Assembly (NCBI RefSeq): GCF_014898815.1
Contig: NW_026515541.1
Coordinates: 2,294,001-2,358,000, forward strand
DNA: 64,000 nt
Origin: Panonychus citri
Lineage: Eukaryota; Arthropoda; Arachnida; Trombidiformes; Tetranychidae
Direction of reading: 5' to 3'
The notes beneath the pieces were generated by a model. That model did not search any database. It was not told the origin of the DNA and saw only the letters and a program-made list of their open reading frames with translations. The translations under genes were made by a program, and so were the position numbers. This document shows positions 13,201 through 22,423 of this stretch, in pieces (position 1 is the stretch's first letter; each line of letters opens with the position of its first letter).

Positions 13201-13800
13201 CACCAGGAACATTGAATGGATTAGGATAATTCGGCGAGGTCACAATTCCGTTTGGTGAATTCAAAACACCACCACACTTGCCATTAGATTTATCATCAGC
13301 AACAATATCAGAATAAACTCGACTTGATTTAACTTTACGTTCATCACGACAAGAAGATCCACTGAGGCCCGAATTACATGATTGTGTATCATTTTTCGAT
13401 TTCTTTATCAAAAAATGAAAGCGAAACATTTAAGTTCTGTTTATTTAATATGGTGGAAAACTTATCTATTACTTACATTTATGGATTCGGGTTTCGACGT
13501 CTTTTGCAATTTCGGGTTTAATAAATCAAATGGATTGGTTCTTTGTAGAAACCTCAACTTAGTAATGTTCAAACTTTGATCACAGTTTTCAATTGATTGT
13601 TTAGCACTGGATAAGAAAAAATTGTATAATTATGGATTAGATACTATTTTTCAATAAAAATCTGTGATTTCGAAACTCAGATGAGATAAAATCATATCTT
13701 TCACTTACTCGAGTTTTTTTGAACATGATAAAGACTGTATATGGTTTAGGTAGAGTAAATTCAACGATAGAAGAATAAAGCAATTGCGAATTGAAGCCAT
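7287..13800 (-). CDS. Secreted multi-CUB protein, copy 2 (complete)
   Basis: Exons: 13800-13709 (signal peptide, MASIRNCFILLSLN), 13606-13477, 13402-10217, 10153-9406, 9334-8939, 8808-8743, 8669-8559 and 8497-7287 (TAA). They sum to 5940 bases, giving 1979 residues, with all phases matching. After a Lys/Asn-rich linker there are about 16 CUB-like domains, several lacking one of the usual cysteines. No EGF, LDL-receptor, protease or transmembrane segment is seen, so a secreted binding protein is inferred. The ATG at 13429 is probably not used, because it lies in the intron before the AAG|AAATCG acceptor. The 63-base intron at 10154-10216 is open in frame and could be retained. Exon 6 needs an acceptor (TTTTCCCAG) inside a CUB domain. 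Cubilin is the nearest well-known architecture, but without its EGF repeats. Confidence 0.85.
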
Positions 13801-14152
13801 CACTTCTGTGATCAGAGAATAGTGACCAAGTTAATTTAAGAAAATAAACTTTACCGGCAAGTCGAAATTCTCTTCAAAAACTTGATTTCAAGTTTCAGGT
13901 TCCAAAAAAAAGTTTTCTCATCACTAACCTTGAAATTAAACTCGATCCTTTCCAAGGTTGATTAAGGTGTATGATAATCTATTCCATAGTTACATGTAAC
14001 TATCAATAAGAAATCGGTCATAAATCTCTAGTTATTTTGATAGAAATTCAAAGTGATTGAACTCTGGAAATTACGTAACTAATACTCTGCAGGATCGGCT
14101 GAAACCATTTTGTTTTTTTCTTTCAAATTCATATCAATAGTTTAATCGTTAG
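13801..14152. other. Shared upstream region of the CUB genes
   Basis: From 13801 to about 13985 the sequence is nearly identical to 3508-3690 upstream of copy 1. It should therefore contain the promoter and 5' UTR of both CUB genes. The rest, to the DEG/ENaC stop at 14153, is the 3' flank of that gene. No further gene is visible. Confidence 0.5.
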
Positions 14153-15448
14153 TTAATCATTTTGATTTGAGGTACATTGTGGATCAGTAGTTTCTTTTGT
14201 TTCTTCGCCAGTTTTTACCTTGCGATTACAATGAGATCGTAAACACACATAGTTATTATTACTTTGTAACGTTCCATAAATCGAAAATCCGAACCAAACC
14301 CCTGAAATACTGCTGACGTAAATCAACAGTTCGCTTAAAGTCAATTTAGGGTAAACAAGAATCTCCAGGTCAGGATCTAATGTCGGCTCGACGCAAATGA
14401 GTGAACCATTTCCTCCCTCGACTGAATACTGTTGAGTAAAAGTTTCATATTTGATACTATAGCACTCAGGTACTTTTATTAATTGTTGACATTTTATCGC
14501 CATTTGTTCAAATAATTTACTATTATCAAAGTAATTGGTAAATCGATATTCAGATTGATGGTACTCTCCAAAGGGTAAGACTGCATCGGTATAAACACTA
14601 TTGTGATCAGCTAATTGTTTATTCATACAGCTCATGAAGACTGAAGATCGATTATGATGAACACATCGTGTTGACCAAGGCCAAGGTAAAAGAGTACTGA
14701 TCGATCTACGAAAATGGGAATGAATCATGTGTTGAGTTGGTTCAACAATTTTGTATTTACTTCCACGACTTTCGATATTACTATTGGCAGGAGATAATCT
14801 AAAGCCAAATCGTCGATTTATGTTATGGGTAAAACACATGATCGGATTGTTCCCCATAAAGTTTCTTGTAGAACTTATAACAATTGGTTTAGTTTGATTG
14901 CGACAAGAAATTCTCAAGAAATAACTGTAACCATTGAAGTGTTTTCCAACCGAGCAATATTTGTGCTTCTCCGTCATTTCATCGGAACCCTGGACCGATA
15001 TTGAGGTAATATTTGAACTCAGATCCACTAGAGTTGCTTCAACATCTCCGATGGTCAATATTTGTGATAAATGGACAGTTAATACATCGGGAGAAACTTT
15101 AATTTCATGGAGACATTTTTGATTAAATTCTTGTAATGAATTCAATTCAAGTTTCGGCGTTTTCAATATCTCTCGACACAATTTCCTTAACTTTTCGGGA
15201 ACTCGATTGTAAAGTTTACTCATATTGATAAGTGGACTAAGGGTCATCGAAATGTCCACTTCGGGTAACTCAACCTCATCGGGATGAACATAGATCACTT
15301 CATGACGAACCTTAAACTTAAGGTATTCATAGACAACATCGGTCAGTTGTAAGGAGAAACCAATAAAACAGATCAAGATGACCATTGGTCGAGAGGATAA
15401 AAATTTCAACATCTTACTTGGTAAAAGATTCAATCGATTGTAATTCAT
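14153..15448 (-). CDS. DEG/ENaC-family (pickpocket-like) sodium channel subunit
   Basis: An intronless frame of 431 codons starting MNYNRLNLLPSK. A first membrane segment lies at about residues 19-38 (MVILICFIGFSLQL), followed by V-Y-V-LPEVDISM. This corresponds to the region after TM1 of DEG/ENaC channels, where the usual motif is FP-V-IC. The large extracellular part contains scattered cysteines and N-glycosylation sites. A second membrane segment near residue 390 reads LSELLIYVSSISGVWFGFSIY. This is the family's pre-TM2/TM2 pattern, L-L---IGG--GLF-G-S. The family forms trimeric cation channels used in touch, taste or ion balance. Divergence is high and no ligand can be assigned. It is downstream of the CUB genes on the same strand, with no sign of a functional link. 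Confidence 0.7.
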   Translation of the reverse strand: MNYNRLNLLPSKMLKFLSSRPMVILICFIGFSLQLTDVVYEYLKFKVRHEVIYVHPDEVELPEVDISMTLSPLINMSKLYNRVPEKLRKLCREILKTPKLELNSLQEFNQKCLHEIKVSPDVLTVHLSQILTIGDVEATLVDLSSNITSISVQGSDEMTEKHKYCSVGKHFNGYSYFLRISCRNQTKPIVISSTRNFMGNNPIMCFTHNINRRFGFRLSPANSNIESRGSKYKIVEPTQHMIHSHFRRSISTLLPWPWSTRCVHHNRSSVFMSCMNKQLADHNSVYTDAVLPFGEYHQSEYRFTNYFDNSKLFEQMAIKCQQLIKVPECYSIKYETFTQQYSVEGGNGSLICVEPTLDPDLEILVYPKLTLSELLIYVSSISGVWFGFSIYGTLQSNNNYVCLRSHCNRKVKTGEETKETTDPQCTSNQND

Positions 15449-16145
15449 TTATGATTCTGAGTAACAATTAAATGTAACAATTAAATGTAACAAATAATTG
15501 ATTGATAAATAAACAACAGTTTATTGATCATTATGGTCAGTTGACCGATTGACCAATTTTACTTTATCATTTAATCAATATTATGGAATTGAAAACTTTC
15601 CAATTGTTAGTTAATTATTACAATCTAACTGTTTCAATCTAATAACTTTTCCAATGAAAACATGTCATCTTACAATCAACTGTAACTCAATTAGTTAATC
15701 AGATTAGAATTTGAATAAAAAAAATTAAACGAAATTAAATTAGATTGCTAATTGTCAATGTTATATATTTCCGGTGACTTTGTACTATTTGATTAACAAA
15801 TGATACTGATTACAATTGAGATTGAGAATGAGAGGTTTAATTGCAAACGATTTAATTGTTCATTTGAAAGTTGATTATTATCTAAATGCACTGATTGTTG
15901 TCATTGAAATCGTAACAGTATTTACATTTAATCAAATCTAAATAATCACAAGATGTAAATGGTTAGCCAAACAATTAAATGGATGAAGAGATTAATTCAA
16001 TCGACCTGATAATTTGAAGATGAGGAAATAACAATTAAAATAAGAAGATAAGTTAACTGTAAATTGGCTTCATTTGATTAGATTATTTTATCGTGACAAC
16101 TTGAATCAACTAATCACAATTAACCAGCAACGTTAGAGTATCCTA
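15449..16145. other. Divergent intergenic region
   Basis: This separates the DEG/ENaC gene (minus) from the secreted charged protein (plus). It is very AT-rich with many short TTAAT/CAATT words. No coding or RNA feature can be supported. Confidence 0.4.
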
Positions 16146-17299
16146 ATGATATCGCTATCAAATCTCATCTCAATAGTTAATCAGGTAAGAAATTGTTGAT
16201 TGTGACTGTTAATTTTACTAATTGTGCTTTTTTCATTGCTCTCTGTTAATAGCTGATATTACCAAAAGCTATTCTCATCAGTGTTACTCTGTTAATTGGT
16301 TATACTAATTGTACTCAAGGGATTCTGTCAACCGAAGTTACTACCAATGGTCATCAGAATGGACCTTTCATACCAGAATCACCGGTGCAATACTTGATTG
16401 ATCCAAGTTTATTAACTCAATCAACGTCCATCAATTCATTGGCTCCAATTGATTTATCGAATGTTGGAAATTTATTTCAATCCGGTGATAATCAAAGACC
16501 ACAGTTTATCCCGTTAGACGGTGATATCGGCAGTTCGATTGCTAGACAGGTATTACATTCGTTTGGTATACATGATGGACAATCAGAAAATCTTAATGAT
16601 GGCGGAGAGATAGTTAAAGTTATCAAGAGTAAAAAGAATCAAGGATCAACAATTGTTGATGGTAAATTAGGTCAACAATTACCTAAAGGAGCAGTTCTGA
16701 TATATCGTGATGGCGATGAAGGTGACGAAAGTGACGAAGGTGAGACAACCTTTTCAACTCTTAAAAGTGGAAATGTTGAAGCCGAAGAGGAACCTGAAGG
16801 TGATGATTCTGATTCTGATTCTGATTCCGATAAAGAAAAGACTACTGTTGTTAGAAGTAAAAAACCAGGTAGATTGATTGTCAAGAGAATTGTTAGAAAC
16901 AAAGATGGTGAACTAACTGCTATCGATTGGGTTGAAGACAAAGGTCATAAGAAACATGGATGGAAAAATTTATACCATAAAGAGGAATGGGGAGATACTC
17001 AGGAGAAACATGATCTACTTCGGGATAAAGGCTGGAAGAAACGATTCAAGGATGATCATGGAGAAGATTCGAAATCAATTGCTGGTCAATTATTGGCGAA
17101 AAGGCGAAAGTCAAAGAAAAGTTTAAAGAAAAAGAAGAAAAAAAATCGAAATGATTCGGATGAAGAAAATTCTGAGAAAAATGATCAACATCAATTATCT
17201 AATGGTTATCGTATTCCTCAGATCTTATGGAATTATTTGTCTCGTCAAAATGGCCAAGAATCTCCAATCGAAGAGCTTAAAATATCTAAAGTAGCCTAA
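16146..17299 (+). CDS. Secreted charged (acidic then Lys-rich) protein, unknown family
   Basis: Exon 1 is 16146-16184 (MISLSNLISIVNQ) and exon 2 is 16253-17299. They are joined in phase 0 across a GTAAGA...AATAG intron and encode 361 residues. The junction creates a hydrophobic run (LPKAILISVTLLIGY) that looks like a signal peptide. The middle carries EGDDSDSDSDSDKEK, an acidic serine-rich tract. It is followed by a His/Trp/Lys block (GHKKHGWKNLYHKEEWGDT) and a basic cluster with runs of lysine. The His-Lys block resembles segments of uncharacterised arthropod secreted or cuticle-associated proteins; that is a weak resemblance and I assign no function. A nuclear role would be the alternative if the signal exon were not used. 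Composition is similar to the gene at 47359-48186. Confidence 0.7.
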
Positions 17300-17781
17300 A
17301 CTGCTTTCTTAATTATCCGTTGAGTTAATTTCTAACTTTTCAATTTTTTATTATTTCCAACAATCAGCTGGTTTGATTAATTATTTCTTATTGTCATCTT
17401 TCAACTTTATCCGAACAAAACAACAATCAAATCTCTACCTCTTCTTAATTATCGAGATTCAATTCTTAACATGATCAATCAAGGTAATTTTGACGTTTAA
17501 ATTGTCAAACTTTTGTAACAATTGTGTAGATTCAATTTGAACTCTATCTCTGATCATTCAATCATAAAATGATGATTAAACTTGTTCTTAAACTTATTCA
17601 CCTGAAATTTATTGATTGTTTACAAAAACCGATCGTGGTCAACATGATATCAGCAATTAACCAATATGTTATTCATAACAGCAATCAGATCTTCTGAGAA
17701 TCAATTATTATTATATTCAACCTTGATATTGGAATTAGTTGAACCATAATTCTTTGTAGTGTAAATTATATTGATAAAATT
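17300..17781. other. Intergenic region before the receptor pair
   Basis: 3' flank of the charged protein gene and 5' flank of gustatory receptor 1. AT-rich, nothing recognisable. Confidence 0.4.
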
Positions 17782-18900
17782 ATGGATCATCTGTATGATA
17801 GAAACTTGATTAGCGAAAGTATTTTTTCAAAGACTAAAGTGATCAGAATTGTACTTTTATCGTTAACTTTTGGACTGTTACCGTTTATCGTGATGTTTTC
17901 ATCGAAAATAATGTTCGATTGTTACTATGAAGAAAAATTGATAAAGTTCCGTTGTTATTTGATGATTTCTACCGTTGTTGCGATCGCTGCGAAAGCTTGG
18001 ATAGTTTATTCATTTTCATGGGAATACATGAAGAAATTCATTGAGATTTTCGGAAATCTACGATTAGAAGAAGATGAAGGACTTGCGAATTATGTTCGAA
18101 AAAGAATAAAGTTCAAAACATTTTTCCTTGCAATTCTGTATATTTCATTAGTAGTGTTCTTCAATCATTTTAGATTTACCCAATCAATTACCATGGAAAT
18201 TGAGTTTCCTTCATTATTAGTATTCTTTGGTAATATTGTTTTGCCCATGATTTTCTATTGAATAGTTTCCTTATTGAGATGAGCATTTACCTACAAGGAG
18301 CTTTCATGTTGTTCAATAATAGAATACCTGATTTGAGCCGATTAGATGAAGTTCTTTTTTATAATGAGCTGGAAAAATGGCGTAAAATGTACAGTTCATT
18401 GATTCGCATGACACAACTTGTTGAAAAGTTTTTTCGAAAATATCTGATACTATTTTATATCCAATTTGTCATTCAAGGTTTCGGTGATGCAATTAAAATC
18501 TTTATATTGGCCGGTAAAATTCAAATCGAAATGTTCTATTTAGCATTCAATATAATTGTAGTTCTTTACATTACAAACAATTTAATTGCGGTTAACAAGC
18601 TTTCGTATGAGCGATTAGAGGATTTAAATGATTATTCATACAAATGTCAAAGTGAATTGGTCAAGAAAAAGGTAAATAAAAATAATAATTTGTTAATACA
18701 CTAATCTAATTGATTACTAATCTTTTCATTGTTCATCTCCAGGTTAATCTATTCATTTATCGTATGTCCAAACAGGACATCGGATTTACTTTGCAGGTCT
18801 ATTCGTTATCACACCGAACTTCATCACATCAATATTCACGTTCATACTAACACTAATTGTATCTCTACCCACATTAATAGATTTGAAATCGAAATCGTAA
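17782..18900 (+). pseudogene. Gustatory-receptor-type 7TM gene 1, frame-broken
   Basis: Exon 1 is 17782-18671 and exon 2 is 18743-18900, with a GTAAAT...CTCCAG intron. The translation has repeated hydrophobic helices and ends with FIYRMSKQDIGF followed by a final helix. This is the arrangement of arthropod gustatory receptors, whose C-terminal signature lies just before TM7. Two breaks occur. Near 18256-18260 one base is missing, splitting the frame between MIFY and SFLIEMSIYLQ. Near 18792 one base is missing relative to gene 2 (TTTGCAGG against TTTCGCAGG). With the first base restored, exon 1 would be 891 bases and in phase. It is either a young pseudogene or an assembly with small indels. 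Chelicerate gustatory receptors are poorly deorphanised, so no ligand is suggested. Confidence 0.75.
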
Positions 18901-19638
18901 ACATAATTGTCAACATTAAAAGTATCTAATCAAGCACAGGGTCCAATAAATTGATTTTAAACTAATCAGAATTTTCAAAATTTGTAATTTCTTTCAAGTT
19001 ACCTATTACCTTTCAAGTGTCTTTTTTGCTTCAGTCGTGTTTTTGATTAGAGAAAAGTGGATTTGAATGTCGAAACAGGTACTTGGCTTAAGCGAATCGC
19101 CTGACGCAAAAAAATCTTAAGATCTGTTTAATTTCATGTCATTTAACTATTGATTATTGTAGTCCTATCAAATAGATGCATCTACGGTTAAGGTCGTAAA
19201 AGTAAAATATTATAAAGTAATTGATTAAGTAATCAAGGATTGATTATGATGGACAATCTTTAAATCTAGAAGGTGTTGCAGTTAGAAATGGTAAATTATC
19301 TTACCTTAAATTGTGGTAAGGAGATGACGATTTAATTAAATTGCTTACACTTTTTATTTTAATTCTCACTAGGAGCCTTAATTTTAAATTTTAATCTACG
19401 TGGAGAAAATCTGATGATTGATTAAAATTGACTGCGATTCTGCCATCAATCAAATAGCAGCCTTTGAAATTGAACAATCATACAGAGATATTGATGATAA
19501 TCATGCGACTGGACGAGAATTAAACGAAAATATATCAATTAATAGTTCCCAAAGAAATGAAATCTCCCTGAATCAGATCAATTGGTTTGAATGAAAGAAA
19601 ATTCAAATCATTTTATTATCTTTGAGTTTGAGGTGAAA
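18901..19638. other. Region between the two receptors
   Basis: Mostly AT-rich without genes. From about 19450 to 19589 a 45-codon stretch is open (reading EIEQSYRDIDDNHATG) and ends in TGA just before the start of receptor 2. It could be a remnant of an N-terminal receptor exon or chance. Confidence 0.3.
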
Positions 19639-20758
19639 ATGCTGCGTTTAAATGAACGACAGCCAATCATCAATAAGAGTATCATATCAAAGCCAAAAGT
19701 AATTAAAACCATCGTTACAATATTATCGTTCGGGGCGTTTATTTATTCTGGAAGTCTAATATTCAGAGTGATTTTCAATTGTTATCAAGCGATTAAGTTG
19801 TCTCGAGCTGGATGCATCTTCTTAGTTTTCTTTATTGTTGTCAACACATTTCATGCATTGATGCTTTGTTCATTTCCATGGAAAATGCTCATTAATTTCA
19901 ATGAAATTCTAAGGATACTAAGACTAGAGAACAAAGAAGATATCGTTAATCTCATCGACAGAAGGCGAAAAAATAGATCGATAGTCATAGCACTAATGTA
20001 CTTGTTCTGGTCTTTACTGTTAACCTTTGGCTTCTTGAGATCACAGTGGATGAGTCAAGATTGGATATACGTTGTTCTTGGTAATATCGTTATAATTGCT
20101 GAGTATTTAGTACTTTATATAGCCATTGAAATGAGCATCTATCTCCAAGCGGGTTTCATCTTGTTCAATTCTCGAATGAGTAGCCTGGATATATCGAACG
20201 AGAATCTATTCCACGATGAACTGGAAAAATGTCGAAGGTTTTACAGCATATTGATTCGAGCGGTAAAGTTCAGCGAAAGGTTCCTTCGACGATATTTGAC
20301 CTTCTGGTTTCTATCTTATACTCTTTATGTTGTCGCTGATTCGCTTAAAATATTAATCGCAAAAGAAAATGTCACTGTGGAAATAATTTATCTGAGTGTT
20401 AATTCAGTGCTCATTTTTACGTAGCAATTAACTTGATTGTGGTTAATAAGCTTTCGTATGAGCGATTAGAGGATTTAAATGATTATTCATACAAATGTCA
20501 AAGTGAATTGGTCAAGAAAAAGGTAAATAAAAATAACAATTTGTTAATACACTAATCTAATTGATTACTAATCTTTTCATCGCCCATCTTCAGGTTAATC
20601 TATTCATTTATCGTATGTCCAAACAGGACATCGGATTTACTTTCGCAGGTCTGTTCGTTATTACTCCGAACTTCATAACGTCAATATCTACATTCGCACT
20701 CACACTAATTGTGTCTCTACCCACGCTAATGGATTTGAAATCGAAATTTCAAACATAA
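19639..20758 (+). pseudogene. Gustatory-receptor-type 7TM gene 2, one frame break
   Basis: Exon 1 is 19639-20522 and exon 2 is 20594-20758 (TAA). The start chosen is MLRLNERQPII, which aligns with the start of gene 1; an ATG at 19591 is also in frame. Hydrophobic helices follow the same order as in gene 1, and the last exon reads FIYRMSKQDIGFTFAGLF. The frame breaks at the T run 20414-20418: one T appears to be missing, since the next frame continues YVAINLIVVNKLSYERL exactly as gene 1 does. Adding one base gives an 885-base exon in phase with exon 2. From about 20436 to 20712 it is almost identical to gene 1 at 18588-18850, while the 5' halves are only distantly similar. It is a pseudogene or an assembly indel. 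Confidence 0.75.
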
Positions 20759-21226
20759 TCATCAAAAGCACGTTTCAAAAGTTTCGTAATTTAATCAATA
20801 TTTTCTGCACCATTTAAGTTAATCGAACATGTATCCAAGTAATTGTATGAAATGGTCAATCATTTAATCTCTGACAATCAATCATTTACTTTATTCAAAA
20901 TAAAAAATATTCATAAAAGTGTTAAAATTGATTGAATCCTTTAACTTTCTTTTTGATTTCCAATAGATTTATTCATCAATGGAAGTAAGAAGTTGTGCAA
21001 TTAACTAATTTTTAACATTACAAAGATAACGAAGCCTTCTAATTATAATCATCCACAAAATCAGCGGTAGATTTTTAGAAACTTCAATGGAGATAGAGTC
21101 GAGTTTCAGTTGGTCCAGTTGTAACGTTAATTCATTGAGACAATCTCGAAGTGAAAATGTAATAAATAATTTACAACCACATTAAGTTAATTATCCAAGC
21201 AGAATGTCTTTGATAATTTATTATCG
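20759..21226. other. Convergent intergenic region
   Basis: 3' flanks of receptor 2 (plus) and PIGL (minus). AATAAA-like words occur near 20898-20911. No gene is visible. Confidence 0.4.
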
Positions 21227-22021
21227 TCATCTATTGTAATCAGTCAGGGTATTCATGAACATGTATCTTGATAATATCGAGTAAACTTTTCGAAACCAGA
21301 CCATTTGACTTTCATGGGCATAAAGAGCTCGAACCAACTTGAGATACTTTGAAGGTGTTAGGCCGAAAAACCATTTCCTCTGATTGGGATATTTGTGGTT
21401 CGATAGCCAATCATTAATTTCAATATCGATTAATGAAATTGGAATATCCAAAAATGATAAATATTTCCTATGAAGGGAAACACTTTCAAGGAGAAAAAAT
21501 TTAACTGAGGTCGCAAGTTGACCTGACGATGAAGAGAAAACCTTAATAAATGAATGTGTATCTCTGTGATTAGGATGATGACTAACTCCAAATTCATCGA
21601 ATGTAATTACATGAGTAATGTTATGATTTCTAATCTTCTCTTCCACAATCAAAGAGATTAAACTTGAATTCCAATGTTGATCAAAACCATCTCTAAATTG
21701 GTCAGTCAAGAAAAGGTTAACTTTTGGTAGACCGATTTGCTGGACAGCAGTAATCAACTCTATTGAACGGATAGCACCTAGACCATAGAAATCACCAGAG
21801 GTCAAGCACAAGATGAATATCTTATCAGGACTATTTGAGATCAGACTGACCAGTAATGGACCAAAAAACATTGTCTCATCGTCAGGATGAGCGATAACAA
21901 TTAGAGTTGAAGATTCAAACCAACCTTTTGTTTCATCTTCACCAACTTTCACATCCCAATGAAGAACCAACAGGAGACCACAGAGAAAAACATAAATAAC
22001 ATAAGCAAAATAAAAATTCAT
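21227..22021 (-). CDS. PIGL: N-acetylglucosaminyl-phosphatidylinositol de-N-acetylase
   Basis: An intronless 264-residue protein. An N-terminal membrane helix (about residues 3-21) precedes LIVIAHPDDETMFF. HPDDE at 45-49 is the zinc-binding and catalytic signature of the PIG-L/LmbE deacetylase family. LCLTSGDFYGLGAIR and the later HPNHRDTH block match the two other conserved family motifs. The enzyme removes acetate from GlcNAc-PI on the cytoplasmic face of the ER, the second step of GPI-anchor synthesis. Length is normal (human protein about 250 residues). It is divergent to NOM1 with about 400 bases between the starts, so a shared promoter region is likely. Confidence 0.95.
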   Translation of the reverse strand: MNFYFAYVIYVFLCGLLLVLHWDVKVGEDETKGWFESSTLIVIAHPDDETMFFGPLLVSLISNSPDKIFILCLTSGDFYGLGAIRSIELITAVQQIGLPKVNLFLTDQFRDGFDQHWNSSLISLIVEEKIRNHNITHVITFDEFGVSHHPNHRDTHSFIKVFSSSSGQLATSVKFFLLESVSLHRKYLSFLDIPISLIDIEINDWLSNHKYPNQRKWFFGLTPSKYLKLVRALYAHESQMVWFRKVYSILSRYMFMNTLTDYNR

Positions 22022-22364
22022 CTAATCAGTTAATTAACAAAACAAAAAGACAACAGCAATTAAAGACAATTAAACAAAAAGTAAACAAAAACATTGGAAA
22101 AAAAATTCAAAAAAGTAAACACATGATTTTGGTTACCTAGCAACGGAATCATATGATTTTCACTCACGTTGAGTTTTTGTTTTGGTTTCAATCAAATTGT
22201 TACATTTAATTTCTTGATCAATTTGTGAATTAATTTAGTTTTGTTTAGTATTTTGTATCTGTTAATTGTCAAGGGTAAGTTTCGTATCTTTTTGTGTACT
22301 AATTGTGTACTGATTGTTGTTTTGTTTTCCTTTGTTTTAGGTTTTGTTGGATTATCACATTGAA

Positions 22365-22415
22365 ATGGGCCGAAAGCAGAAACGTTTTAAATCTCAGGCA
22401 ATTTATCTTCCGTGA
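22365..22415 (+). promoter_or_regulatory. Upstream ORF in the NOM1 leader
   Basis: A 16-codon frame (MGRKQKRFKSQAIYLP) starts in the leader exon after a probable 5' UTR intron (22275-22340) and stops 8 bases before the NOM1 ATG at 22424. Its ATG has a good context (TGAAATGG) and the peptide is strongly basic. It is either a regulatory upstream ORF or the true NOM1 N-terminus separated by a one-base indel. Confidence 0.5.
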
Positions 22416-22423
22416 ATCCAAGG

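Noticed and set aside
13427..13429. ATG at 13429 (and 3136 in copy 1) as start of the CUB genes
   Set aside because: Stop codons precede it in the plausible upstream exon, and it gives no signal peptide. The spliced model from 13800 (3507) has a signal peptide and matching phases.
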